DNA from: Sphingobacteriales bacterium 50-39
GTDB taxonomy: Bacteria; Bacteroidota; Bacteroidia; Chitinophagales; Chitinophagaceae
DNA length: 64,000 bases
NCBI GenBank assembly: GCA_001898505.1
Contig: MKTZ01000014.1
Span: 62,001 to 126,000 of the forward strand
Direction: 5' to 3'
Positions 43,107-52,238 of the stretch are shown here, one piece after another (within the stretch, counting starts at the first letter, position 1; every line of letters starts with the position of its first letter). Below the pieces are notes generated by a model that was not told where the DNA came from, did no database searches, and saw only the letters and a program-made list of their open reading frames with translations. Both the position numbers and the translations under genes were made by a program.

Positions 43107-43652
43107 TTAAGTAGTTTGTTTTGGTAATACGTAGCCTTTGGCCATACGCAGGCCCATTTCCTCGTATACTGCCGGGTCCGTAGGCGTCCAGCTGGCGAGA
43201 CCATCCACATACCGGTTGAACATGCAAAAGGCCGCGGCAATAAGCACGGTGTCGTGTATCTCGCGGTCTGAGGCGCCTTGCTCGCGGGCCGCGGCGATAT
43301 CTTCCGGAGTCACCTGTTTGCCCGATAGCTGCACCTTGCCGGCAATATGCAGCAAGGCCCTCATTTTGGGCGACAGGTCAGCACGAGAGGGGGCGTTGAG
43401 AACATCGTCGACAATTTGCTTGTCCGTGCCGTATAAACAACGGGCCGCTGCGGCGTGACTCTCCATACAAAAGCGGCAATTATTGCGGGAAGAGACATGC
43501 GCGGCGATGAGCTCTCTTTCTGCCGGGGTGAGAGGTGAATCTTCCCGCAACAAGACCTGCGCCAGCTGATATAGCGGTTTGCCGGTCTCGGGTCGGAAAA
43601 GGACCAGGCTGCGAATGCCGGGCACCCCTTCCGGTACATTGATATAGGCCAT
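43107..43652 (-). CDS. AhpD/carboxymuconolactone-decarboxylase-family protein, copy 2
   Basis: 181 residues with the redox motif ERELIAAHVSSRNNCRFCMESHAA (E...CxxCxxxH). It is closest to copy 1, which shares the CRFC pair. The first residues (VPEGVPGIRSLVLFRPETGKPL) are conserved across all four copies. It lies 5 bases after the MFS gene. Confidence 0.9.
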   Translation of the reverse strand: MAYINVPEGVPGIRSLVLFRPETGKPLYQLAQVLLREDSPLTPAERELIAAHVSSRNNCRFCMESHAAAARCLYGTDKQIVDDVLNAPSRADLSPKMRALLHIAGKVQLSGKQVTPEDIAAAREQGASDREIHDTVLIAAAFCMFNRYVDGLASWTPTDPAVYEEMGLRMAKGYVLPKQTT

Positions 43653-43657
43653 AAAAA

Positions 43658-44884
43658 TTATTTTTTACCGGCGAACCAGGTCGCCAGAAATCCGATCAAA
43701 AAAATAAATGAAAAAATAAAAAGGGCGTTACCATAACCGCCGAGCGTCGTCACCAGCGCCCCGGCAAAGAATACCGCGGTGGCCGTGAAAAGCCGCCCCA
43801 CATTAAAGCAAAAACCGGTGGCGGCGGCGCCCACAGCTGTGGGGAACAGTTCGGGGATATATACGGACAAAGCGCCCTGGCTGATACCGAAAAATACAGC
43901 CATCACCGGCAGCTCGATATAGGCGGCGGCGCCAAAAGCATGATTCACTTTGAACAGCAGGAAGGCCATGCCGAAACAGATGGCGAAACACAGCAACATG
44001 GTCCGGCGCAAGCCAATCGAGTGGACCACCCAGCCCGATACGAAACCTCCGGCTAGCCCGCCAGCTCCCATGAACATCATACTGATCCCGCGCTGGTCAT
44101 CGGTGGAAGCCGGCAAGCTTTGAACCCAGCTGGGCAACCATTCGAAGATGACCCACATACCGATGAGCATGGCGCCAAAGATCACCGAGCCGGTGAACAA
44201 ATTCCGGCGGTAGGCTCCTGAAAGAAAACTGGTTTCCTGTTGTAGCCCGTGGGGTTGTGATGGTTCACTCCCCCGAAAGGCAAAGAATGCAGCCCCACCT
44301 GCTAAAAGAGGGATCGCACCCGTGAGAAAAGCAAGCCGCCACTGCGGCAACAGGTTATGGATGAGACCTGCGGAAAAAATACCAATGGGAATGGAGATTG
44401 ACAAGATGCCTAAGGCAACGGCACGGCTCTTACCGGTCCAGGATTCGGATACCAACATGGTGGTCGTCACCAGCACGCCGCCGACACCAAATCCAGCCAC
44501 GAACCTGCAACCTGCTACCAGCCACCATGAAGATGCGGAGGCCGTGAGCATGGTAAAGAGGCCATAACAAAGCGTGGAAAGCATTACGGTGCGGCCCCTG
44601 CCGATCCGGTCACAGATGAGGCCCCAAATGACGCCGCCGAACATCCAGCCGAAGATGAACACTGAATTGATCGTGGCGCGTACGTTGTTCAGCTCCGCAT
44701 CGCTTACCGTACCCATAAGGTCTTTGACCGCCACGGGCAGATAAACCGACATGAGTGTGCTGACGACACCGCCAAATGTGCTGCTGATAAAACAAATGGT
44801 GAACAGGACAGTGAGGTTGTCCCTTTTTGCCCCCATCCGACCCGTACCGGGTCCGAGGATGGCGGAAGTTGATGCAGAGCTCAT
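43658..44884 (-). CDS. MFS transporter (aromatic acid/sugar porter type)
   Basis: 408 residues with twelve predicted membrane segments. MFS signatures are present: GLICDRIGRGRTVM in the first loop and RFVAGFGVGGVLVTTTMLVSE in the fourth helix; the overall pattern resembles aromatic-acid:H+ symporters (AAHS) and shikimate-type porters. It should move the operon's small-molecule substrate or product across the inner membrane. Its start overlaps the end of AhpD-like copy 1 by 4 bases. Confidence 0.92.
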   Translation of the reverse strand: MSSASTSAILGPGTGRMGAKRDNLTVLFTICFISSTFGGVVSTLMSVYLPVAVKDLMGTVSDAELNNVRATINSVFIFGWMFGGVIWGLICDRIGRGRTVMLSTLCYGLFTMLTASASSWWLVAGCRFVAGFGVGGVLVTTTMLVSESWTGKSRAVALGILSISIPIGIFSAGLIHNLLPQWRLAFLTGAIPLLAGGAAFFAFRGSEPSQPHGLQQETSFLSGAYRRNLFTGSVIFGAMLIGMWVIFEWLPSWVQSLPASTDDQRGISMMFMGAGGLAGGFVSGWVVHSIGLRRTMLLCFAICFGMAFLLFKVNHAFGAAAYIELPVMAVFFGISQGALSVYIPELFPTAVGAAATGFCFNVGRLFTATAVFFAGALVTTLGGYGNALFIFSFIFLIGFLATWFAGKK

Positions 44885-45465
44885 ATGGATTTTAGTGTAT
44901 TGTCTTTTGTTTTTAAATGATCGTAGCCCTGGGGAAGACGGTTGTAGCCATGTTGTTTAAGCCGCTGGCCCAGGCCTTCATAAAATGCAGGGTCGGTTGG
45001 CGTCATCGTAGCCAGGCCGTCGACATAGCGGTTGTACAGACAGAAGAGTGCCGCGATCAGGACAGTGTCGTGTATCTCGCGATCTGTAGCGCCCGCCTGT
45101 TTTGCGGCTGTGATGGCTTCTGCTGTCACGGCCTTGCCGCTGATCTGCACAAGGGCTGCGATGTGAAGCAATGTCTTTAGTTTATCGCTTACAGGGGCAG
45201 TGTCGATGTCTTGTTTTACGGCTTCAACCGTGTCGGTATTTTCGAGCAGGATGTTAGCGGCCGCGGTATGTGCGGCGGTGCAGAATCGGCATTCATTGCG
45301 AGAGGAGACGACAGTGGCGATAAGCTCGCGTTCGCCCGCCGTGAGGGTGGATTCTCCCCGAAGCAGGATCTGTGTCAGCTCACGAATAGGCGCACCGCTG
45401 TCCTTGCGATATTCCAGCAGCCCGGTAATACCAGGCAAATGCTGTTCCAGTGGTATGTATGACAT
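44881..45465 (-). CDS. AhpD/carboxymuconolactone-decarboxylase-family protein, copy 1
   Basis: 194 residues and the first gene of the tight operon 45465-37680. The redox motif ERELIATVVSSRNECRFCTAAHTA (E...CxxCxxxH) is complete, and GATDREIHDTVLIAALFCLYNRYVDGLA closes the helical bundle. In AhpD this motif performs peroxide or disulfide reduction with a flavin- or lipoyl-linked partner; no such partner gene is present here. A start/stop overlap of 4 bases couples it to the MFS gene. Confidence 0.9.
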   Translation of the reverse strand: MSYIPLEQHLPGITGLLEYRKDSGAPIRELTQILLRGESTLTAGERELIATVVSSRNECRFCTAAHTAAANILLENTDTVEAVKQDIDTAPVSDKLKTLLHIAALVQISGKAVTAEAITAAKQAGATDREIHDTVLIAALFCLYNRYVDGLATMTPTDPAFYEGLGQRLKQHGYNRLPQGYDHLKTKDNTLKSI

Positions 45466-45508
45466 ACAATAAGCGTTGTAATAAAAGGAATCGTTGAGAG
45501 CAGGCTGA

Positions 45509-46066
45509 TCAGGCAGCGGTAAAGGCAGGCGGTTGTTCGTCTGTGGGGAGGATCACCGAGGGAAAGTATACCAAAAAGTGAAAAGCATGTGAGGGTACGG
45601 ATTGTTCTGGAGCTTCTATTTGAATGGTCCGTATGCAGGTAAAAGGATCATTTGAAAAGGACTTGGAAGTCTGCGGATGGGTGTCATGTTTGGAGCTCTG
45701 GCCGATGTCATTGACAAATCTGAAATAACTGTTGCCCATCTGTCGAAGTTGCAAGGCTTTTGCGTGGGGGATACACATGACTTCCAGGGAATCATTGAAG
45801 ATGCGACGCTTTACGTACCGGTAGGGGGTGCCATTAACCTCTATTTCACCGCTGACCCGTTCGTATGTGGAAGATGCATTGAAGTAGGAGAGATGAGTGA
45901 CGGGAACTTTTAACGTGATTAACTGACTCTCATCGTATTGTTGTTGGTCAAGCTGCATCTCGAGGCGGCGGGTAGCATTATCTTCCATAATACTATTCAA
46001 TAACCGATATCCTATCCAGTTGAAAAGGAGTATTCCCCAAAGCAATATGGCAGCTAGTTTCCTCAA
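45509..46066 (-). CDS. Membrane-anchored protein of unknown function
   Basis: 185 residues with one N-terminal hydrophobic segment (AAILLWGILLFNWIGYRLL) and a hydrophilic, probably periplasmic, body containing two His and one Cys. The pattern KRRIFNDSLEVMCIPH is familiar from uncharacterised Bacteroidota proteins but I cannot name a function. It lies 43 bases upstream of, and in the same direction as, the AhpD-like/SusCD operon, so it could be its first gene. It is divergent from the DUF3179 gene. Confidence 0.72.
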   Translation of the reverse strand: MRKLAAILLWGILLFNWIGYRLLNSIMEDNATRRLEMQLDQQQYDESQLITLKVPVTHLSYFNASSTYERVSGEIEVNGTPYRYVKRRIFNDSLEVMCIPHAKALQLRQMGNSYFRFVNDIGQSSKHDTHPQTSKSFSNDPFTCIRTIQIEAPEQSVPSHAFHFLVYFPSVILPTDEQPPAFTAA

Positions 46067-46141
46067 ACAGTTACAAATTAGGGATTTTGTATCGTTTCAC
46101 CAATTTTCCGTAAATTACCTTCTATAATAGACCAAACGACT

Positions 46142-47362
46142 GTGAAACGAATTGCTGCCAAGCGCTTACTCTTTATTATAGCACTCCTTCTTCTGTTTTC
46201 GGCGGAAATATTGCACATCTATTTTTTAATGCCTTTCCCGGGTAGCCAGGTCGGCGATACGGTGTCTTATGCATACTGGCTGGATCGGTGGGTGGTATGG
46301 ATCAGGGGGCTCGTGTTGTTTCTCGCTATTTTTGCACTGATTGCCGTGTTTAAAAAAGGAAGGGTATGGGAAAAGATTGCCTTACCATTGATCCTGGTAG
46401 CTTATGCATTCGTATTTTTTGCGTTCAATTTTCGATTGCCGGCGGATAAGATCTTTTACCAGCCGGTGAATAAAAATTTTACCAACGCAAGCGACACTGA
46501 TATGGATAGGTCAAAATTGGTGATCGGGCTGGTCATCGACGGCCAGGCAAAAGCTTATCCCATCCAATTGATCGGTTATCATCACCAGGTAATCGACACT
46601 TTAGGGGAAACCCCGGTAATGGTCACCTACTGTACAGTATGCAGAACAGGCCGCGTATTCAGCCCGATGGTCAACGGAAAGCAGGAGTCTTTCCGCCTGG
46701 TAGGGATGGACCACTTCAATGCAGTATTTGAAGATGCCACAACAGGGAGCTGGTGGCAGCAGGCCACGGGTATCTCGATCACCGGTCCGTTAAAGGGATA
46801 TGCCTTGAAAGAATTTCCGTCATCTCAAATGACCCTGGACGCCTGGCTCAGGCAAAACCCAAATTCGCTTGTGATGAAGCCGGACACCCTTTTCATGGAT
46901 CGTTATTTCAAGCTGGAAGATTACGACAAGGGCACGATGCACAGCGACCTGGTAAGGAGGGATAATGCTTCCTGGCAGCATAATTCATGGATCGTTGGTG
47001 TGGCGAATAATTATTCTTCGAAGGCCTATGATTGGAATGATCTTTTACAAAAGCGGATCATCCAGGATTCGGTGGATAATATGCCGATCCTGCTGACCAT
47101 CGAAAATGATTCGGCTTCTTTTCATGCATATGACCGGCGCATAGACGATGCACCGCTCAGCTTCCGGATCTCCGACAATAAAAAGCTATTGGTGGATGAA
47201 AATACGCATTCGAGCTGGAATATGGACGGGCTATGCATCGGTGGATCGCTAAGGGGTAAAAGACTTATCCCGGTGCAATCGTACAATGAATTCTGGCATT
47301 CATGGCAGACCTTTCACAAGAATGCGAAGGTCTATGTCGGCAACTATGCGACGATAAAATAA
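46142..47362 (+). CDS. DUF3179 membrane protein
   Basis: 406 residues starting with GTG (46142). Four hydrophobic segments precede a large domain with DUF3179 blocks: VIGLVIDGQAKAYPIQLIGYHHQVIDT, VMVTYCTVCRTGRVFSPMV (two Cys) and TGSWWQQATGISITGPLKG. The function of DUF3179 is unknown; the CTVC pair suggests metal or heme binding or redox chemistry. It is alone, divergent from the 185-residue protein. Confidence 0.88.
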   Translation: MKRIAAKRLLFIIALLLLFSAEILHIYFLMPFPGSQVGDTVSYAYWLDRWVVWIRGLVLFLAIFALIAVFKKGRVWEKIALPLILVAYAFVFFAFNFRLPADKIFYQPVNKNFTNASDTDMDRSKLVIGLVIDGQAKAYPIQLIGYHHQVIDTLGETPVMVTYCTVCRTGRVFSPMVNGKQESFRLVGMDHFNAVFEDATTGSWWQQATGISITGPLKGYALKEFPSSQMTLDAWLRQNPNSLVMKPDTLFMDRYFKLEDYDKGTMHSDLVRRDNASWQHNSWIVGVANNYSSKAYDWNDLLQKRIIQDSVDNMPILLTIENDSASFHAYDRRIDDAPLSFRISDNKKLLVDENTHSSWNMDGLCIGGSLRGKRLIPVQSYNEFWHSWQTFHKNAKVYVGNYATIK

Positions 47363-47369
47363 ATATTTA

Positions 47370-47753
47370 TTAATCCCAGCCGCTGGTATCCATTGGCTTT
47401 CCATTCTTATCCATCAACTGACCGTCTTTGTCGATCATCATCCCTTCTTCCATTTTTCTTTTCTTATCACCCTTGGAAACCGTCCCGTCTACAGCGACCT
47501 TGCGGCCATTGGTGCACGTTACAGTCGAGTCCATAGCTGCCCAGGCGCCACTCTTGACGATCATCATTTTGCCGTCTTTCATAGTCATCAGTCCGTCCTT
47601 CAAAGTGGATTGGGTTGCGGCGGCCGACGTATCCTTGGCGGCAGGCGCCGGGGTGGACGAGGTGGCGGAGGAGTCGGTGGTTGGCTGCTTGGCTTCGTTG
47701 TTACAGGCGATGGTCATACCAGCGATGGACGCGATAAACAATAGTTTTTTCAT
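47370..47753 (-). CDS. Lipoprotein with DUF6799 domain
   Basis: 127 residues with a lipobox (ASIAGMTIACNNE). After a Ser/Thr/Ala-rich linker, repeated Lys-Asp-Gly turns (LKDGLMTMKDGKMMIVKSG, EEGMMIDKDGQLMDKNGKPM) match DUF6799. The role is unknown. It converges on the DUF3179 gene with 7 bases between the stops. Confidence 0.85.
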   Translation of the reverse strand: MKKLLFIASIAGMTIACNNEAKQPTTDSSATSSTPAPAAKDTSAAATQSTLKDGLMTMKDGKMMIVKSGAWAAMDSTVTCTNGRKVAVDGTVSKGDKKRKMEEGMMIDKDGQLMDKNGKPMDTSGWD

Positions 47754-47872
47754 GGTGTGTGTTTTTAAGTCTTAAGTTCCCTAAGCTACTTAATTTATTA
47801 ATATCTATCGGCCTCCACATTATTTTTTTTGTAAATTCGTCTGGCGCCTGTATCGTCCAGACCCGAATCTGA

Positions 47873-50800
47873 ATGAAAAGTCATCCCATTCTTATTGCAA
47901 GCTTTTTATGTGTTCTTATCATTTCGTGTAAAGAACACAAGGAAGTATTTCAGCTTATCCCCTCTGATCACTCTAATATACATTTTTCCAATCGCATCAT
48001 CGAGAACGACTCGATCAATCCGTTCGACCTCCCCAATATGTATAACGGCGGCGGCGTAGGTATCGGGGACTTTAATAATGATGGCCTTTTGGATATTTAT
48101 TTTACAGGAAACCAGGTCCCATGCAAGCTGTATCTGAACAGGGGTAATTTTAAATTTGAGGATGTCACGGACATCGCAAAAGTAGGCGGTGACAATCGAT
48201 GGTGTCGCGGCGTTGCGGTTGTCGATATCAATAATGACGGTCTGCCCGATCTCTATGTCTGTACTACCATTTTACCTGACCCCAAAAGGCGCCAAAACCT
48301 TCTCTACATCAACCAGGGAGTAAATAAGCAGGGCATCCCTGTTTTTAAGGAGATGGCCAGGGAATATGGATTGAATGATGAATCCTTTTCGACGATGGCG
48401 ACCTTTTTTGACTATGACAACGATGGCGACCTCGATCTGTATATTACGGTGAATGAAATGGAAGACGATAGAAACCCTTCCGTCTACCGGCCAAAAAGAA
48501 AGGATGGCTCTTCTCCAAGCACCGGTCGTTTGTATCGCAACGACTGGAACGCGCAGCTCCATCATCCCGTGTTCACGGATGTGACGAAACAGGCGGGTGT
48601 CACGATCGAGGGATATGGTCATAGCGCGACCATTGCCGACTTCAACAAGGACGGCTGGAAGGACATTTTTGTCGCAAATGATTTTCTTTCGAATGATCTT
48701 CTGTACATCAATAACCATGACGGCACATTTACCGACAAGGCAGCGACATATTTCAAACATACGTCCGCCAATGGGATGGGGCAGGATGTCATCGACATCA
48801 ATAACGATGGTCTTTCGGACGTGGTGGAAATGGATATGGACCCCGAGGACAACTACCGGAAGAAAATGTTGATGCCGGGGTACAATTATCAGAACTATAT
48901 CAACAACGATTCTTTCGGGTATCAATATCAATATGTGCGAAATACCCTGCAATTGAATATGGGCCCGCGTATTGAGAAAAAAGACGCTGCCGGCGATCCG
49001 ATTTTTGGGGATATAGGTTACTGGTCCGGCATTTCCTCGACAGATTGGAGCTGGGCGCCATTGGTCCAGGATTTTGACAACGACGGGTTCCGGGATATCA
49101 TCGTTACCAATGGCTATCCAAAGGACATCACGGATCACGATTTTATAGCGTTCCGTGAGCAGGCATTTGCGTATAAGTCAAAGAAGGAAGTATTGAGCAA
49201 GATCCCGCAGGTCAAGCTGACCCATTACGCCTTTCACAATAATGGGAATACGACGTTTAGCGATGTCTCGGACAAGTGGGGATTGACAACAGCGTCTTTT
49301 GCCAATGGGGCCGCCTATGCGGACCTGGATAATGATGGCAAACTGGACCTCATCATAAATAATATCAACGACGAGGCTTTTATATACCGAAATAACTCCC
49401 CCGATACGTCGAATTACCTTGCCGTGAGATTGATAGGCGATTCCTTGAATAAAAATGGCCTCGGCGCCTGGGTCGAATTGTATTATGCCGGGAAACAGCA
49501 GGTGTATGAAGAAACACCTTATCGCGGCTACCTTTCCACCATGCAAATGGACCCGCATTTTGGACTGGGGAGGATATCCAGCGTCGACTCGATGGTCGTG
49601 AAATGGCCGGATGGTAAAATGCAGGTACTTTTAAATGTCGCAGCCAATCAAAGGGTGACGGTCCGACATGATGCCGCTACGGGAACCTATCACTGGGAGA
49701 CACATGGGACATCCGGCCAGGCATGGTTCCAGCCCATCGACGATTCGGCCAGGATACACTATCAGGACAGTAAAAGAGATTTCATAGATTTCAATATCCA
49801 GAAGCTGCTGCCGCATAAGTTTTCCGAATACGGACCTGCCATGGCTGTCGGCGATGTAAATGGGGATGGTCTCGATGATATCTTTATTGGCGGATCAGGG
49901 GCCAATCCCACGACATTATTGCTCCAGCAGCGAGACGGCAGGTTTGTCAGCAAGAATGTCCTTCCGGGGGAAAAGAAAAAGAATTGGGACGATATGGGGC
50001 TTCTTTTGTTTGACGCCGATGGAGATGGCGATCTGGACCTTTATATAGCGGCCGGCGGTTATGGGAATATTCCGAATGGCCCGGCCTACGGGGATAAATT
50101 GTATATCAATGACGGCAGGGGCAATTTCAAGCTCGATACGACAGCATTGCCACGGAATCTGGCCAGCAAGTCCTGCGTTCGCGCCATCGACTATGATCAT
50201 GACGGCGACCTGGATCTGTTTGTTGCCGGTCGCGTGTTCCCCTGGAATTATCCAAAACCCGTCTCATGCGCCATTTACCGGAACGATACAAAAGATGGTA
50301 AAGTTAAATTTACCGACGTGACGGCTACGGTGGCGCCGTCGTTACTGAATATAGGGATGGTATGTGACGCCGTCTGGACCGACTTTGACAACGACGGCTG
50401 GCAGGACCTGGTATTGGCAGGAGAGTGGATGCCGGTGAAATTTGAAAAGAACGATCATGGACAGTTCAGGGATATTACGCCCTCTTCTCAAATTGGGGGG
50501 CAGGTCGGCTGGTGGAACAGCATAACCGCCGGCGATTTCGACAATGACGGGGACATCGATTATGTGGTGAGTAACCTTGGTGAGAATTCGTTCTACAAGG
50601 CCAGCGATAAATATCCCGTGTCTATCTATGCAAAAGATTTTTATAACCAGGGCATCGTTCAATGCATGCTTACCTCATTCATTAAAGACCGGCAGGGTGG
50701 ACAGCCAGGGGAGTTTGCTTCCGAATCCCGGGATGATCTCATTGCGCAGCTGCCATTTCTCAAAAAGAGATTTTTAACCTATAACAAATTTGCAACGGCA

Positions 50801-51433
50801 ACCTTTGATCAGGTGTTCACTCCGCAGGAGCTGTCGAATGCTATAAAATATTCCGCGAATAATTTTAAGAGCTGTTTTATAAGGAACAATGGCAATGGGA
50901 CTTTTACAATGGAGCCCTTGCCTGATATCGCCCAATACTCCGCCATCAACGGGATGATAACCGACGACTTTGACGGGGATGGTAATCTCGATATCTGCAT
51001 GAACACAAATGACTACGGCACCGTACCTTCCTACGGCCGCTATGATGCGCTGGATGGATTGATCCTGAAAGGGGATGGGAAAGGAAAGTTCACGCCGCTA
51101 AGTATTTTGCAAAGCGGGATCTTTATTCCGGAGAATGGTAAAGCGCTGGTTAAGCTTCGGGGCAGTGACGGTAAATATTTAATAGCAGCCAGTCAGAACA
51201 AGGGCCTTTTGAAAATGTTCGCCCTGAACAGGGGTTGTTACTTCCTGCCGGTGAATACCGACGATGTCACTGCAGTAATCACCTACAAGGACGGGAGACG
51301 CCAACGCCGGGAGACGGGGTACGGAAATTCCTTTTTATCTCAATCCGGAAGGTTTATTACGGTGGATGGCTTTGTTTCTTCCATTGAGATTACGGACAGC
51401 AAGGGAAGAAAGAGGAATATAACTCTCAATTAA
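47873..51433 (+). CDS. Large VCBS/FG-GAP repeat lipoprotein with ASPIC/UnbV domain
   Basis: 1186 residues with a lipobox (LCVLIISCKEHK). It has many FG-GAP/VCBS repeats with calcium-binding DxNxDGxxD loops (for example GDFNNDGLLDIYF, VDINNDGLPDLYV, GDVNGDGLDDIFI, FDADGDGDLDLYI). An ASPIC/UnbV domain follows the first set (about residues 520-600, GLGAWVELYYAGKQQ and VKWPDGKMQVLLNV). The beta-propeller repeats suggest a surface binding role. It resembles the CRTAC1-like family of Bacteroidota; a specific ligand is not evident. Confidence 0.92.
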   Translation: MKSHPILIASFLCVLIISCKEHKEVFQLIPSDHSNIHFSNRIIENDSINPFDLPNMYNGGGVGIGDFNNDGLLDIYFTGNQVPCKLYLNRGNFKFEDVTDIAKVGGDNRWCRGVAVVDINNDGLPDLYVCTTILPDPKRRQNLLYINQGVNKQGIPVFKEMAREYGLNDESFSTMATFFDYDNDGDLDLYITVNEMEDDRNPSVYRPKRKDGSSPSTGRLYRNDWNAQLHHPVFTDVTKQAGVTIEGYGHSATIADFNKDGWKDIFVANDFLSNDLLYINNHDGTFTDKAATYFKHTSANGMGQDVIDINNDGLSDVVEMDMDPEDNYRKKMLMPGYNYQNYINNDSFGYQYQYVRNTLQLNMGPRIEKKDAAGDPIFGDIGYWSGISSTDWSWAPLVQDFDNDGFRDIIVTNGYPKDITDHDFIAFREQAFAYKSKKEVLSKIPQVKLTHYAFHNNGNTTFSDVSDKWGLTTASFANGAAYADLDNDGKLDLIINNINDEAFIYRNNSPDTSNYLAVRLIGDSLNKNGLGAWVELYYAGKQQVYEETPYRGYLSTMQMDPHFGLGRISSVDSMVVKWPDGKMQVLLNVAANQRVTVRHDAATGTYHWETHGTSGQAWFQPIDDSARIHYQDSKRDFIDFNIQKLLPHKFSEYGPAMAVGDVNGDGLDDIFIGGSGANPTTLLLQQRDGRFVSKNVLPGEKKKNWDDMGLLLFDADGDGDLDLYIAAGGYGNIPNGPAYGDKLYINDGRGNFKLDTTALPRNLASKSCVRAIDYDHDGDLDLFVAGRVFPWNYPKPVSCAIYRNDTKDGKVKFTDVTATVAPSLLNIGMVCDAVWTDFDNDGWQDLVLAGEWMPVKFEKNDHGQFRDITPSSQIGGQVGWWNSITAGDFDNDGDIDYVVSNLGENSFYKASDKYPVSIYAKDFYNQGIVQCMLTSFIKDRQGGQPGEFASESRDDLIAQLPFLKKRFLTYNKFATATFDQVFTPQELSNAIKYSANNFKSCFIRNNGNGTFTMEPLPDIAQYSAINGMITDDFDGDGNLDICMNTNDYGTVPSYGRYDALDGLILKGDGKGKFTPLSILQSGIFIPENGKALVKLRGSDGKYLIAASQNKGLLKMFALNRGCYFLPVNTDDVTAVITYKDGRRQRRETGYGNSFLSQSGRFITVDGFVSSIEITDSKGRKRNITLN

Positions 51434-51443
51434 ATGTTTTATG

Positions 51444-51803
51444 TTATCCAGCGGAGCCGTGCGCAGGCTTATAATAAAGCACGCCGGCCTTTTCGATGGT
51501 AATGAGACCGCCACAGCCGGCTTTTTCCATAAAGGCATCCACTGAGGGCAAAAAAGCATTGATGTTTTCTTCCTTGTCCACGATCTCAACGATGATCGGC
51601 AGGTCCTGGGATATTTCGATGAGCCGGGCGGCGTGCACGCGGGAAGAGGCGCCGTATGACATGATGCCCCGGGTGACGGTGCAGCCGGCCATTCCCTGTT
51701 TTTTGGCTGCCATCAGGATGGCTTCGTAGAGGCATTGGTGTCCGATCTTGTCGGCCTCTCCGATGAATATGCGTAATAACTTGGAGTCTCCGTTAAGTTC
51801 CAT
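51444..51803 (-). CDS. DUF190 protein (PII-like fold)
   Basis: 119 residues. ATG at 51803 (MELNGDSKLLRIFIGEADK) is the family-like start; the frame opens earlier at 51935 but that part overlaps crcB. DUF190 proteins adopt a PII-like fold and are often encoded beside CrcB. Blocks include YEAILMAAKKQGMAGCTVTRGIMSYG and DLPIIVEIVDKEENINAFLPS. The start is 10 bases after the crcB stop, so it is probably coregulated and may modulate fluoride export. Confidence 0.92.
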   Translation of the reverse strand: MELNGDSKLLRIFIGEADKIGHQCLYEAILMAAKKQGMAGCTVTRGIMSYGASSRVHAARLIEISQDLPIIVEIVDKEENINAFLPSVDAFMEKAGCGGLITIEKAGVLYYKPAHGSAG

Positions 51804-51813
51804 ACGAGTGATT

Positions 51814-52188
51814 TTAGAGTACTTTAACGATGAGGATACCCAGGAATACGGCGGCGATGCCGATGGCGACACTGCCGAGGATATTGAGCCCCAGGTAGAG
51901 GAAGTCGGAGCTACGGATGAGGCTGGCATTCTCATAGGCGAAAGTGGAAAAGGTGGTGAAGCCCCCGCAAAAGCCGGTGGTTAGGAAAAGCCTCCATTCG
52001 GGAGTGAGAAGATCGCCCTTTTCAGACAGACCATAGGCCAGTCCTATAATGAGGCATCCCGTCATGTTCACCAGGAAGGTGCCCAGGGGAAAGACAAAGG
52101 GGTAGAGCTTGTAAATATAGGTCTGTGCCCCATACCGGGAAAGGCTGCCAATGGCGCCGCCCAGGGCGATGATCATGGCTGTTCTCAT
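51814..52188 (-). CDS. crcB: Fluoride channel CrcB/Fluc
   Basis: 124 residues, four membrane segments. Fluc signatures are present: GGAIGSLSRYG, GTFLVNMTGC and TTGFCGGFTTFSTFAYE (the Phe-box and Thr/Ser track). It forms a dual-topology dimer that exports fluoride. It is followed by a DUF190 gene. No fluoride riboswitch was recognisable upstream; a 20-bp dyad at 52211-52230 is the only regulatory feature seen. Confidence 0.95.
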   Translation of the reverse strand: MRTAMIIALGGAIGSLSRYGAQTYIYKLYPFVFPLGTFLVNMTGCLIIGLAYGLSEKGDLLTPEWRLFLTTGFCGGFTTFSTFAYENASLIRSSDFLYLGLNILGSVAIGIAAVFLGILIVKVL

Positions 52189-52210
52189 AAGTATAAAGTT
52201 CGCGAAAATT

Positions 52211-52230
52211 GGTTTAAATTTATTTAAACC
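52211..52230. promoter_or_regulatory. 20-bp dyad upstream of crcB
   Basis: GGTTTAAAT (52211-52219) and ATTTAAACC (52222-52230) are perfect 9-bp arms around TT, 23 bases upstream of the crcB start. It is a candidate operator. Confidence 0.45.
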
Positions 52231-52238
52231 TGCTTACT

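Noticed and set aside
51803-51935. N-terminal extension of the DUF190 protein
   Set aside because: It would overlap crcB and reads as Ser/Pro-rich shadow sequence; the family start is at 51803.
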